The notes beneath the pieces are model-generated. The model searched no databases. It had not been told where the DNA came from and was given only the letters and a program-made list of their open reading frames with translations. From Actinomucor elegans (lineage: Eukaryota > Mucoromycota > Mucoromycetes > Mucorales > Mucoraceae): DNA of 64,000 bases. The stretch spans positions 2,418,001 through 2,482,000 of the forward strand of contig JAMSLZ010000001.1 of assembly GCA_026027325.1 (NCBI GenBank), read 5' to 3'. Below are positions 43,685-54,018 of this stretch, one piece after another; within the stretch, counting starts at the first letter, position 1, and each line of letters starts with the position of its first letter. The position numbers and the translations under genes are program-made.

Positions 43685-45543
43685 CTAAAAATCACGTAAA
43701 ATCATCACCACATTATCCATTCTAGATTTTGCTACTTCTAGTCGCTCCAAGATCTTTTCCATGTTTGCAATTTCCTTCTGCTCACCAGCACCGAGCAAGT
43801 CAGGGTTTTCCATGACATCCTTTCTGTTGATCTTATCAATCAAGCGCTTACGAATACTTAATTCATACTCTTTACGTTGTTGAAGATTACAAATGACACG
43901 ATAGGAATCTACTAGCAGCTCCTCGTAGCATTTCTCGAGGGGTACATACCATAGATGAAAGCATCTGCCAGGCGCACGATCAGCAGATCTAGGAATTTCT
44001 TGAATCTCAACAAAGCCCTTTGTCTTCAACAATGCCAATTTTTCCCTTGTATCTTTAGGGGGTAGCATGGCCAGCTTTTGAACTTGCGACTCATCCAATT
44101 TACCACGTTCAATCAAGATGCGCATAATACGACACGTAGCAACACCATAACGTTCACGTACTAGACCTTCCACGACTCTTCGCTTCATTGAATTGCGTAA
44201 TTTAGCAAAGTTGACCGCATATTGATTGGCACCGCGCTCATCCTTAGATTTAACAAATCCAGCTGGATCTGTCTTAAGTAAAGTGATGTACCCCCTTACC
44301 GTTTCTTGCAAACTGGGGCCTTTTTTAGGGTCAAGAGGGTCTTTTGGCAAACTAATATCACCTCTTGTAACAATATCTGACTGAGACACCAAGTTGGCGA
44401 TATGAATAGGTGTTGCAGAAGCTACAAAGGTCAATCAGTATATTTTATTTTTTATCTAATATATATATATATATACTTACGAGAGTCTTCTTCTTTTAGC
44501 ATCTTCATTTTATCTTTGCCATATTCTAAAAAGGCTTTTATAATCTCACCGGCAGTACGGTTAATACGTTCAGTTGCGAAATCGACAATGGATTCATTTC
44601 TAAAGACCATATTGAACTTGTCATAATTAACAGCAAAAAAGACCTTTTCATCTACTTCTTCTTGATTCACCTCTTCATCGTCATCATCTCCATAGCCGTC
44701 CATGGCGGCACGCTTTCGTTGATAATCCATAGGATCCAATGCTTTACGTTTCATACCAATGGTTTCCACAGAACTATATTCAGCATCTATTTGTGCTTTC
44801 GCTGTTTGTTTAATAGTCTCTAATTCTTTCGATGTCATGATGGTGTATTTCTCTGATTCTTTCTCGGTAGCTGCCAAAAAACGATCCATCGTGGATCGAC
44901 TGTGCTCTGGCATCACTGCTCGAATATAATGTGTTGACACTAGTTGTGTAAATGATTGCACATATTTATCTAATCCTGTTCAAATATCAGTTGCTGTTTA
45001 TACGTGTGTACCGATTTGTTTATATTTACTTGATTCTTTGCCGTTGTTGATCAGCCATTGTTTGACACCTACAATGGTCATTCTACCGTTTGTAAACAAT
45101 AGCTTACAAATCAGTTGTGCCTACATCGATATTAAATATACTAAATTGTAGGCTGATAGCTTTTAAAGATTTACCTCGGCCCCAAAACGGTCTTCTACGT
45201 CGCGAAGTATAGATCCCATACGTAAACGCATCATGATCTTTTCTGAATCAGTGGTATAATAAGTAGGTTCGTTTTTGCCTTCAGGTGACTCTGAAAAATA
45301 AGTAATGCCATGTTGAATAAGTACAACGAGACATTCTCGAACTTGTTTTGCAGGTAGTGAGGTGAATCGTACAAGATCGCCTAATGAAAGTCGACCTTTT
45401 AAAAGCATTTGACGTGCAACTTTCTGATAACAATAGCAAGTTAGGTAACCATGTCAAAAGTAAATTTAGGCGAGTCTTACCGAGACAAAAGGTCCGAAAT
45501 CTTCTGCTAATATTTCTTTACATAGACGCGATTCAGAAGACAT
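43685..45543 (-). CDS. RNA polymerase III subunit RPC82/RPC3 (POLR3C)
   Basis: Five exons: 45543-45481, 45423-45175, 45120-45030, 44975-44481, 44421-43685, giving 544 aa, the usual family length. The N-terminal winged helix reads MLLKGRLSLGDLVRFTSLP and QVRECLVVLIQHGITYF; later winged helices include ERYGVATCRIMRILIERGKL and KLALLKTKGFVEIQEIP. It ends with a C-terminal coiled coil (QQRKEYELSIRKRL to KILERLEVAKSRMD). RPC82 with RPC34 and RPC31 forms the initiation subcomplex that helps open tRNA and 5S promoters. An acidic loop DDDDEEVNQEE lies about residue 245. Intron 4 carries a TA microsatellite near 44460. Confidence 0.93.
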
Positions 45544-45737
45544 TGGAAAAGTTTATTACAGCAAAGAGTCTCAAAGTCAATTATTGATTTGGTCAGCACT
45601 TTTTTTGACAGTAAACTTTTGAGGCTTGTAAGTTGTGTCGTGACTTTTTCTGAATTAGAAACCTGGACTTCCTCTACAATCTAGGGAGTGCATGAGCGGT
45701 AGGATATATTCATTGTATCTCAGTTCAATAGTAGTTA

Positions 45738-45797
45738 TAGATGCAGTGTCTTATTCTGAACATGGAATACTAATCAAATACGACATTTGGCCAAGAT
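45738..45797 (+). repeat. Two-unit dispersed repeat, copy 7
   Basis: AGATGCAGTGTCTTATTCTG at 45739 and AAATACGACATTTGGCCAAG at 45776, 37 bases apart. It lies far from the other copies, which shows the family is not confined to one block. Confidence 0.6.
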
Positions 45798-46175
45798 AAG
45801 TCTAAAGTCTTTTTGACGAAGGAAAAGCTATGATTTCAGAAAAAACTGGGAGAATTATTACCTTGAAGCAGATTTTTTTTAGTATATGCAATATTTTATA
45901 GAAGGTGTAAATCGTATTTTAAAGGTATAGTTGATAAGTAACATATGCTCTTTAGCTTTGAAGGTATACGTGTCTATGATCTATTTTTTTTTTTTATCGG
46001 CAAAGAGGTGTAAGGTATACTCGTATTTAAAAACGGGAAAATTTAACGTCTTATTAAATATAATAGATTTACGAAAATATGAAATAATCTTTACGCAATT
46101 CAATTCTCCTCAAGCATTACCGAAAATTGTTTTGCGTATACACTGGTTTATTGCAGAGAACAGGGCTACAGTCTC

Positions 46176-46200
<25 letters not shown>
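46176..46200. repeat. TA dinucleotide microsatellite
   Basis: About 12 uninterrupted TA units. Confidence 0.9.
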
Positions 46201-46207
<7 letters not shown>

Positions 46208-46339
46208 ATAAAAATAAAACTAGCTGGTAGTTGCTCACTATTTTCTAGTTTCTGATGTTCAATCAGAAAACCAGTATTAAAGCCCTTACTAAAGGGCCAT
46301 GATATAAGAAAATTGACACTTTGCTTAATTGGATTGTAA

Positions 46340-47175
46340 CTATGAGTTGGCAGGCTCAATCTTTACAATATTCTCGTCTTTCACTATCGGATAGAGCTTG
46401 TCCTGCTTCTCAGCAACCTTGTTCAATTCTTGAAAGAATCTATAGTAGAAAACAATGAGATTACGCAGTTTAAATCTAGACACTATTGATCCATATACTT
46501 GATCCTGTCTGGCCTTTGGTACGCGGATACAATACCACTTGTACTTGGCATTACAAACATCACAGTCTCCCCACTACCATCCTCCCAAGGGACTGAGTGT
46601 GACTGACTCTGCAATCCCATTACCTTGCATTTCTCTTCCGAATAAATTTCATAAATTCCTTTCCCCACAAAGCATGCTACGCGGGGCCGCAAGGTCTCCA
46701 GTTTGTGTCTCAATACAGGTATTCCCTCGCTCTGCTCAGCTACAGATAGATCAGACTGTCTTCTTGTAGTTCTAGCTGTCAAATTTGTAAAACCCAAGCG
46801 ATAGCGCTCTGGCAACGTTGTGTCATCCATATAAGTAACTTTGCAATCAACCAGGCCGCTTTCAGATAAACAAGGCCAAAAATGGTTGGTAGGGCCTGCA
46901 TAATGATGTCCTTTTGCCGCACTCATTAGGCCAGGGTTGATGCCGATAAACATGACCTTTAGGTCGCTGTCCAGATTATCTTCTACACCTTTATCTGCGT
47001 TTTGTGATATGGCAAGTAGTTGACGTTGGATTTCTGACTTGATGGTTATTTTCTTTTCAGACTTTACAATTGTTTTCTTTTCAGTTTTGACAGTTGCTTT
47101 CTTCTCTGACTTGAAATAAGGCGAAGTTACGTTTGTCTTTGACTTGCTACTACTGCTTCGCGTGCGACGGTCCAT
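46340..47175 (-). CDS. G/T mismatch-specific thymine-DNA glycosylase (TDG/Mug family)
   Basis: Exons 47175-46499 and 46439-46340 give 258 aa. The catalytic motif is VMFIGINPG with the active Asn, followed by KGHHYAGPTNHFWPCLSESGL. The later motif is MPSTSGIVSAYQRPDRIK, whose MPSTSG loop inserts into DNA. The N-terminal 55 residues are basic with three KSEKK/KTEKK repeats, likely DNA-binding. It removes T or U (and some modified C) opposite G as the first step of base excision repair in the nucleus. It shares a 271-base divergent promoter with DPH1. Confidence 0.93.
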
Positions 47176-47446
47176 AATGAAAGAGAAACAAGAAAAAAAA
47201 AGTGTAAAACTGAAAAAGACTGCTTTTATGTTATTGATGAGGCGTAGTATTATCTTCTTTATTTGGAAAGCTCAGAACATTACATCAGTAATGAAAGCTT
47301 TGGGTCAAAGCAAGGGACCCGCTTAATGCATTTTTCAATTATGAGGCTACGTACTAGAGGGATGTGGCTTAGCTTTTAAAAATCCGTCCGGGAGGCGCAT
47401 AATTAAAAAAATTCAGACATCGAAATTCTTCCCTGTGTATTTTACA
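47176..47446. promoter_or_regulatory. Divergent promoter between TDG and DPH1
   Basis: The two ATGs face away from each other across 271 bases, so this stretch must hold both promoters. No clear TATA box was identified. Confidence 0.6.
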
Positions 47447-49038
47447 ATGGACCAACAACCCGCTGTAATAACTTCTGAAGAAGTTAAAAAGCCTAGAAAG
47501 CGCTTTGTCGGCCGTGCTAAAAAGGCCGCTAGCGATGCACAGACCAGCGAGGCTGGAGCCATTGAAGATGGTGCTGTCGGTTTTGCAAGTAATAGATAAT
47601 GCTTATTAGAGTCTTCGCATTGACTCACTGTTTCTATGTAGAAGCACCAAGAGCTCGTAGTAATCGAGTCGCTAATCAAGTTCCTGATGAAATATTGAAT
47701 GATCCTTTGTTGAACAAGTCAATTGAAACAGTAAATTTATTTTTTCTCGGTTTTTATGCAAGGCTAAATAGTATAATTGATTATATAGATCCCTTCCAAT
47801 TATAACTTTGAAATTCACAAGACGGTATGGAGAGTGAGAAAGGCCAAAGCCAAACGAGGTGAGATCTCGGAAATCTATTGTTTTTCTCGAGAAATCAGAT
47901 TACTCACTCATGTTGGATAGTTGCTCTTCAGTTACCAGAAGGTTTAATGATGTTTGCCTGCTTAATTGCTGATATTCTCGAAATGTACGCGGTTTTTTGT
48001 TATGTTATGTATAGCATATTAACATAACTTCTTGTAGATTTTGCGATGCAGAAACGTTGATTATGGGCGATGTTACTTATGGTGCCTGTTGTGTCGATGA
48101 TTATACGGCACGCGCTCTCGGTTGTGATTTCTTAGTCCACTATGGCCACAGCTGTCTTGTTCCTGTTGATATTACCACTATTGAAACACTCTACGTCTTT
48201 GTCGACATTGGAATTGATACCCAGCACTTTATTGCCACTGTAAAGAAGAATTTTGAAAAGGGCAAGCGATTGGTATTAGTAGGCACTATTCAATTTGCTG
48301 CAGCCTTGCAAGCCTCTAAAGCACCATTGGAGGAAGATTACACTGTTATGATCCCTCAGTCAAAACCTTTGTCACCTGGCGAGATTCTCGGTTGTACATC
48401 GCCCAAATTGACTGACATGGATTATATCGTGTGTATTGGTGATGGTCGATTTCATTTAGAATCAATCATGATTCATAATCCTCATCTGCCCGCTTTTCAG
48501 TAAGGAGTTTTCTCTTGATATATTATGACAGAGAGTTGATATTTTTTTTTTTTTACATAGATACAATCCTTATGGTAAGACATTCACTCGTGAGCGATAT
48601 GATCATACTGAGATGCATTCACTTCGCAAACATGCCATTACGGTTGCAAAGGAAGCCAAGAAATATGGTCTTGTCTTGGGTACCTTGGGCCGTCAGGGCA
48701 AACCTCAAATCCTAGAATATCTTGAACAGTGCATCAAGGAGCAAGGAAAGGAATCTATCAACGTTTTGTTGTCCGAAATCTTTCCAGGAAAGCTTGAGCA
48801 ATTTGAAGATGTTGATGCATGGATCCAAATTGCTTGTCCTCGTCTTTCCATTGATTGGGGTTACGCATTCCCCAAGCCTTTACTTACACCTTATGAGGCT
48901 TCCATTGCTCTAGGAAAAGCAGATTGGCAAGATGTATATCCAATGGACTTTTATGCAAATGATAGTTTAGGACCTTGGACTCCCAATCATGGAAGAGGCG
49001 TACCACGCAAGAGAAGAACGGTTATAGCAAAGCAGTAG
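47447..49038 (+). CDS. DPH1: Diphthamide biosynthesis protein 1 (Dph1)
   Basis: Six exons: 47447-47588, 47642-47730, 47789-47858, 47921-47984, 48038-48499, 48561-49038, giving 434 aa (yeast and human are about 425-443). Conserved blocks: [74 protein letters not shown] and [14 protein letters not shown]. The Cys residues in GACC, in HYGHSC/GCTSP-type positions and in ACPR fit the Dph1/2 iron-sulfur site. With Dph2 it transfers 3-amino-3-carboxypropyl from S-adenosylmethionine to the His of elongation factor 2, the first step of diphthamide. It ends with a basic tail. Its stop is 69 bases from the next gene's stop, which is on the other strand. Confidence 0.95.
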
Positions 49039-49106
49039 CTAATGTTATTATATAATTTTGTACATATATTCTTTTTAATAAACGAGGCAATAGGCTAGTT
49101 GCTTTA

Positions 49107-49565
49107 TTAGAGACCATTGTACGTCTTTCGTCTTTTTCTGAAGCTCGAAGTAGACGATGACTCACTGTTATTTGATTGTGTACTCGCTATGGATAATGAT
49201 GATGCTAGTAAAGGATACTCTTTTAACTGTTCGCCATGAATACGGAGCGCCAACAGCGATGTTGGGTCACTTTTGCTACGACGCCTTCGTAGTGGCCCTT
49301 TACCAATTATTGATACAGTATCATCTTCATCTTCTACTGATGTTTTGATTGGGGGCGGTTGCGAAACTGCAGACATAGTTAATATATGTTGCTGCTGCTG
49401 CTGTTGTTGTTTCATGATATCCTGGTTGAGACAGGCTTGCCATGACTCCATGGTTATGAAATCGCCTAATTGAATATATGCGTCGTAATGATTTCGACCA
49501 TGAACTAGAAGCACATAGTCTTCAGGCCTAGAAGAGTAAATAGAAGCATGACTATAAGATATCAT
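49107..49565 (-). CDS. Hypothetical protein with polyglutamine run
   Basis: 152 aa in one exon, ATG at 49565. The first 50 residues look structured (DYVLLVHGRNHYDAYIQLGD, ITMESWQACLNQ). Then come seven Gln in a row, an acidic segment, a basic cluster GPLRRRRSKSDP that could be a phosphorylation site or nuclear signal, and a Ser-rich tail ending RKRRKTYNGL. I recognise no family. Clear amino-acid bias and good start context suggest it is real. It is convergent with DPH1. Confidence 0.6.
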   Translation of the reverse strand: MISYSHASIYSSRPEDYVLLVHGRNHYDAYIQLGDFITMESWQACLNQDIMKQQQQQQQHILTMSAVSQPPPIKTSVEDEDDTVSIIGKGPLRRRRSKSDPTSLLALRIHGEQLKEYPLLASSLSIASTQSNNSESSSTSSFRKRRKTYNGL

Positions 49566-49781
49566 GGTTCCTTTCTTGCTTTTTTCCTATTGTATGAAGC
49601 TATTAGTACATATCTCATTTATGTTTACTGTGAGACTATTACTGAGTAGTAACAAATGTAACCCAAGCGAGGAAATATTGTGATTCTTCTCATTTTCCAT
49701 TGGGATAAGAATGGAAAATACCTAAATTCTTTTCTGACTGGTACGTACCCCTGAATTGCATATAGTGAGTAAATAACCATA

Positions 49782-52700
49782 CTATCTAAATGAACTAGAA
49801 ACATTATGTTGCTCAATTACCTCTTGAACTTCAACATAGACATTAGTACTGTCATATCTTCCATAGTACGTGTCGTTCTCCACAGTAAGATCCGGATCCT
49901 GGTTTGAATAGTCGACTGCATTTCTTCTTAAGTTCGACACGTCAATAGTTGTCGGTGTATACACAGTAGAAGACTTGAGAAACGAATGTTGCCGTTGATC
50001 ATCACCGTTTAGTTGAGGCCATTGCTGCTGCTGCTTTGTAGTTGCTTCGGAAGCATTAAGACTACGGCGCTTCCAAAACATGTAAAGCTTCGGTATAAAC
50101 AATACTGCTAAAGAAAACGTTGTGGCCCACAATGTAGTAACTGCCACAAAGTAAAACTTTAGTAAATAGTTAGCTAGCGGATTTACTATAGTAGCGAATC
50201 CTACTAAAGCTGAAAACAAGATATTGCTATACATATATTCAGTAAAGATGAAAGGGAATGATTTGTTATGATAAATATCTTACTATACGGAAAGTCCCAT
50301 TTGTTTGCATTCATTGTAGCGGTCATAATGCCTTCCAGCAGATCGAGTCTTATAAGCTAAAAAGGTTGCAAAGGCTAGCATAGAAGATGCATAAATGACA
50401 CCGAAGCAATAAAACACAGTTTTGCTGATGGAAGGCTCGGCAGCACAAATCCAATAGTGCTGTGTGGGATTGATACGGATAATTGTGGGTACCGGAGGAG
50501 ACACAATGATGCCAATGATTAAAATGACCTAAAGACCTGGTTAAGTGGATTTTACAATAAATGCTTGTATAGTGCTTACCATATCTACAATAACTACTAC
50601 TGATAGTGATTTCATGAGCTTCAAGTCTGTCAGCACGGTACGAGATATAAAGATGTTATTGAATATACGATATATACGGTAGTTTTTTGCTATCAAGTTT
50701 CTAAAGTAGAATGTTGGCTATCAGCTGTATATTTAAACGAGTGGTATACTCTACCCCAAGACAAGTAAGAAACCTAAATTAAAGGTGATTGGTACAAGGT
50801 AACAAGTGGCTCTTGTTGGTATACCCATCATAAATAATACAGAAAGATAAGTGAATAGAAACCCTACTAATTCAAATCCACAAAACAAAGGGCTGTACAT
50901 ATGCAAAGGAATAAGAAAAGAAATATACTACTATATTGTAATTGTACATTACCTGGATGCCCGAAAGATATCATGTTTACGATATATTATCACTAATCCA
51001 AGTGTAAAAATAGAAAATGCCATACATGATATGGTACAAGCTAGTATGATTTGTGAGGTCAAGCTTGAAAAATCGGGATTGAGTGCTGCGCTAGGTGGTG
51101 AATCCGCAGGTGGCTACTACAGAAAGGCAATATAAGTCTTTTTTAAAAAATATTGATGGCTTACTATATTTGATTTCACCTGGAAGCTATTATCATGAAA
51201 AAGTGGATTGCTTGTTAGCTGTAAATTACCAGCGACACTATAACCAATAGACACACGCGAACCATATTGGATATTATATATGTGATGATTTCTGTCATCC
51301 GAAAAACGTTTTGTATCAACTTAAACCTTCTTTGTTTATAACACAATCTTACCCTGTGACCAAGTCGCCATTACTATCGTAGCGTAATAGTCCTTCTGGA
51401 CTTATATAACCAGTATCAAACGTTAATGGGGTCAAGGGGACTCCTAGTGTTCTGTTGGATAATAATTCTAATGCCAATGCAGGGTTAGGCATGTTTGACA
51501 CTGTACGATTAAAGCCCCTGGCAAGCGTCATCAAACATGAGTAAGCCGGTCTAGTTTAATATGAGTTTATAGACTCTTTGTATGGTGTTTTATAATACAT
51601 ATAAGTTACCTCACCCTTCGTTCGTGGAAACATTACGCTGACCTGAATATGGATAACTGTAGGATTTTGCTCATCAGCATACTAAGTCGCTTCGACATGT
51701 ATGGGGCTACTCATCACTTACACTTTTGGATCGAGTTTTTGCCAATCATTCAAAAACGCCTCAAAAGGAGGATAACCATATAGACTCGTCTTCATATCAA
51801 ACAAAAATAATCCATCCAGGGCCTCTTGATCTGATTTGATGGCCTCTAACAAGGCAGGCGAGTTGTCTTCCATCAACAGCCAAACAAATTGATTGGAAAC
51901 TAAGCCCATATCAAGCGCCTTGAGCATCAAATTAACTTGATCCGTTCCCGTAACACCTACAAGCACAATACGTATAGCAGAATGAGAAATAAAGCTCAAA
52001 AGGCCGGCGATATCATCGGCAAGAAAAAGCTCATAGCTAATCACATTGATATTGCGAAACCCGGCCTGGCTCCAGATCTTTTGGTAAACTAGCAAGGCAA
52101 TTAGCATAGTATCATTCAATGAAGTTGAAGAACTTACAATGTTGTCCTAATAAGTCGTTGGAGTATATAACACCAATGTTTTTCCACTGTTGAGTTGCAA
52201 CAAAGTCCAACATGGCATCAGCAATGGTGATCTTTGTTGATATGGTACGAAAAAAATACTTGTACTGCGACTTATCTGAAAATCCAACTAAAGATGTATA
52301 ATGATCAATGAGTAAGTTTTTCTGCTTTGAATAACATCATTATACTTACGAGCGTTGGCAGTAAAAGAACATTGAGGTATTTCCAACGTGCTTGTTAGCA
52401 TGGCACTAAGGGTAGTCCAAGAGCTAGTTACATCTCCAATAACGGCTATGACGCCCTGTTGAATCAAGGTTACGGAAGCATAAACGGCTTCTGTTACTGC
52501 TCCGTCATTGGTAGGAAAAGAATCTTTATGCACCAGTGTAATGTACGCGCCTGGAATTAGCTGCCGTTGATTGATCTCGTTTGCTGCCATACGAATAGCA
52601 GAAGATCCACTACAATCATATCAATTAAATCCATACTGAGTAACTACTATGTGCATTTATATGTTTACCCCCATACAATCTCTGCAGTTAAGTTGTCATT

Positions 52701-52981
52701 TGTTTGACTGAAAGGTAAAAGCACACCTATCTGAGAGATAATGAGATACTTGTCAATTATTTTGAAATAAATTGTACTTTTAGCTCTATCAATCCTGTTG
52801 TGTTGTATTTGGGTCGAAATACAACCGTGCTATTATCTAGTTCTGTAATGGTATTATAAATATCGATTCCCAACTGTTTACCGAATGCAGAAGTTGTATT
52901 TACTGAGGACATAGTTGGGCGTTCAGTAAGAAAGAAAGAAAGAAAGAAAAGAACAAACGGTAAAGTAAATTCAGCAATCAT
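49782..52981 (-). CDS. Class C (GABA-B-like) G-protein-coupled receptor
   Basis: Thirteen exons can be joined in frame: 52981-52778, 52730-52669, 52609-52350, 52287-52138, 52088-51722, 51656-51615, 51550-51353, 51291-51165, 51113-50953, 50892-50755, 50700-50580, 50528-50284, 50226-49782, about 839 aa. A signal peptide leads a receptor-ligand-binding (periplasmic-binding-like) domain with LPFSQTNDN, GAYITLVHKDSFPTN, VIAVIGDVTSSWT and NIGVIYSNDLLG. The 7tm_3 part begins near residue 490: ILACTISCMAFSIFTLGLV, then SPLFCGFELVGFLFTYLSVL, TCYLVPITFNLGFLLVLG, KSLSVVVIVDMVILIIG, HYWICAAE, VFYCFGVIYASSMLAFATFLAYKTR and VGFATIVNP. The cytosolic tail is about 100 residues with a polyglutamine run. It should sense an extracellular small molecule. 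The ligand is unknown. Confidence 0.88.
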
Positions 52982-54018
52982 TCAAATGGATATGTAGGGC
53001 ATATAATCTAGTTTTACAGTTCGATTTAAGATGGATGAAACCGAAATTAAACATAATTAATGTGTATGCTAGTATCTAATTGTATATAATACGCACAATT
53101 AATTGTAATGAATCTCGCTATATCAAACTAAATGATGATCACTTTGAAATGAACAAGCTGTAGTATTTTATAGCCATCAGCGGATATTTGAGTAGAGGTG
53201 CTCTCTTTTTAAAAGATATTTCAGGCTTTTGCAGCATAATGAGAAATCATCGATAGAGTAAAATCAAGTAAATTACTGAAGATCAAATATGGTACTTGAA
53301 GTGATAGTCTTAGGTAAACGCAAGAAGATATCGCATGTAAAGGTCTCGAATTAGCCGTTACACCTGGCTTTTTGTTCTGTTATTAGAATCTGGACTATTT
53401 ATACAGCTCTTGAAATGAATCACCAACCCTTGAAACATGGAAGTGATGTACACCCTATAAACCCTATTAGCAGCTTCTATATGCAAAAAAGGCACGGTGG
53501 GTCAGACGCACTAGTCCATACTGCTTCGTGTTATTGGTATTATAGGATCCTTATAAAGATATAATGGTTCATAAGCTTTCAGTCATCTACTATATATCAG
53601 TGTCTTCATGTAAAGCTCGAAAATTATTTATGTTTTTAATGAAAAATAGATGAGTTATCACATAGTTTTGCTTGACTTTCATTTCTTAAAATGGTTAATA
53701 CTCGTTTCTTTTTTTTTTTTTCAAATAAAAGGTGGAATAGTGGTGGCTTCGATACTGATTACAGATGGGATGACTTAAAATAATATAGTAATATAATAAT
53801 GTTGCAGTTTGCCAGGGAATTGCAAATTATTGCTGCTGTCCCGTGTTATTGATGCCCATTTCTATTTAATCCTAAGTCATTTGCCTTATCTTGCGAATAA
53901 AATACATGAAAATACAAATGAACTTTCAACGAGCAAAATAAAAACATTATATTAATAGGTATGCCTTCTCGTATTTCATTTTATTAGATATATTCAGCAA
54001 ATAAGTTTTTGTGTATCA
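52982..54018. other. Intergenic region between GPCR and ankyrin-DIL genes
   Basis: AT-rich, no gene or clear repeat seen. Confidence 0.55.

Larger units (their letters stand above)
45544..46339. other. Intergenic region between TDG and RPC82
   Basis: Contains one two-unit repeat (45738-45797), a block shared with 3469-3484 (TGATTTCAGAAAAAAC at 45831), and a TA microsatellite at 46176-46200. No gene seen. Confidence 0.6.
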
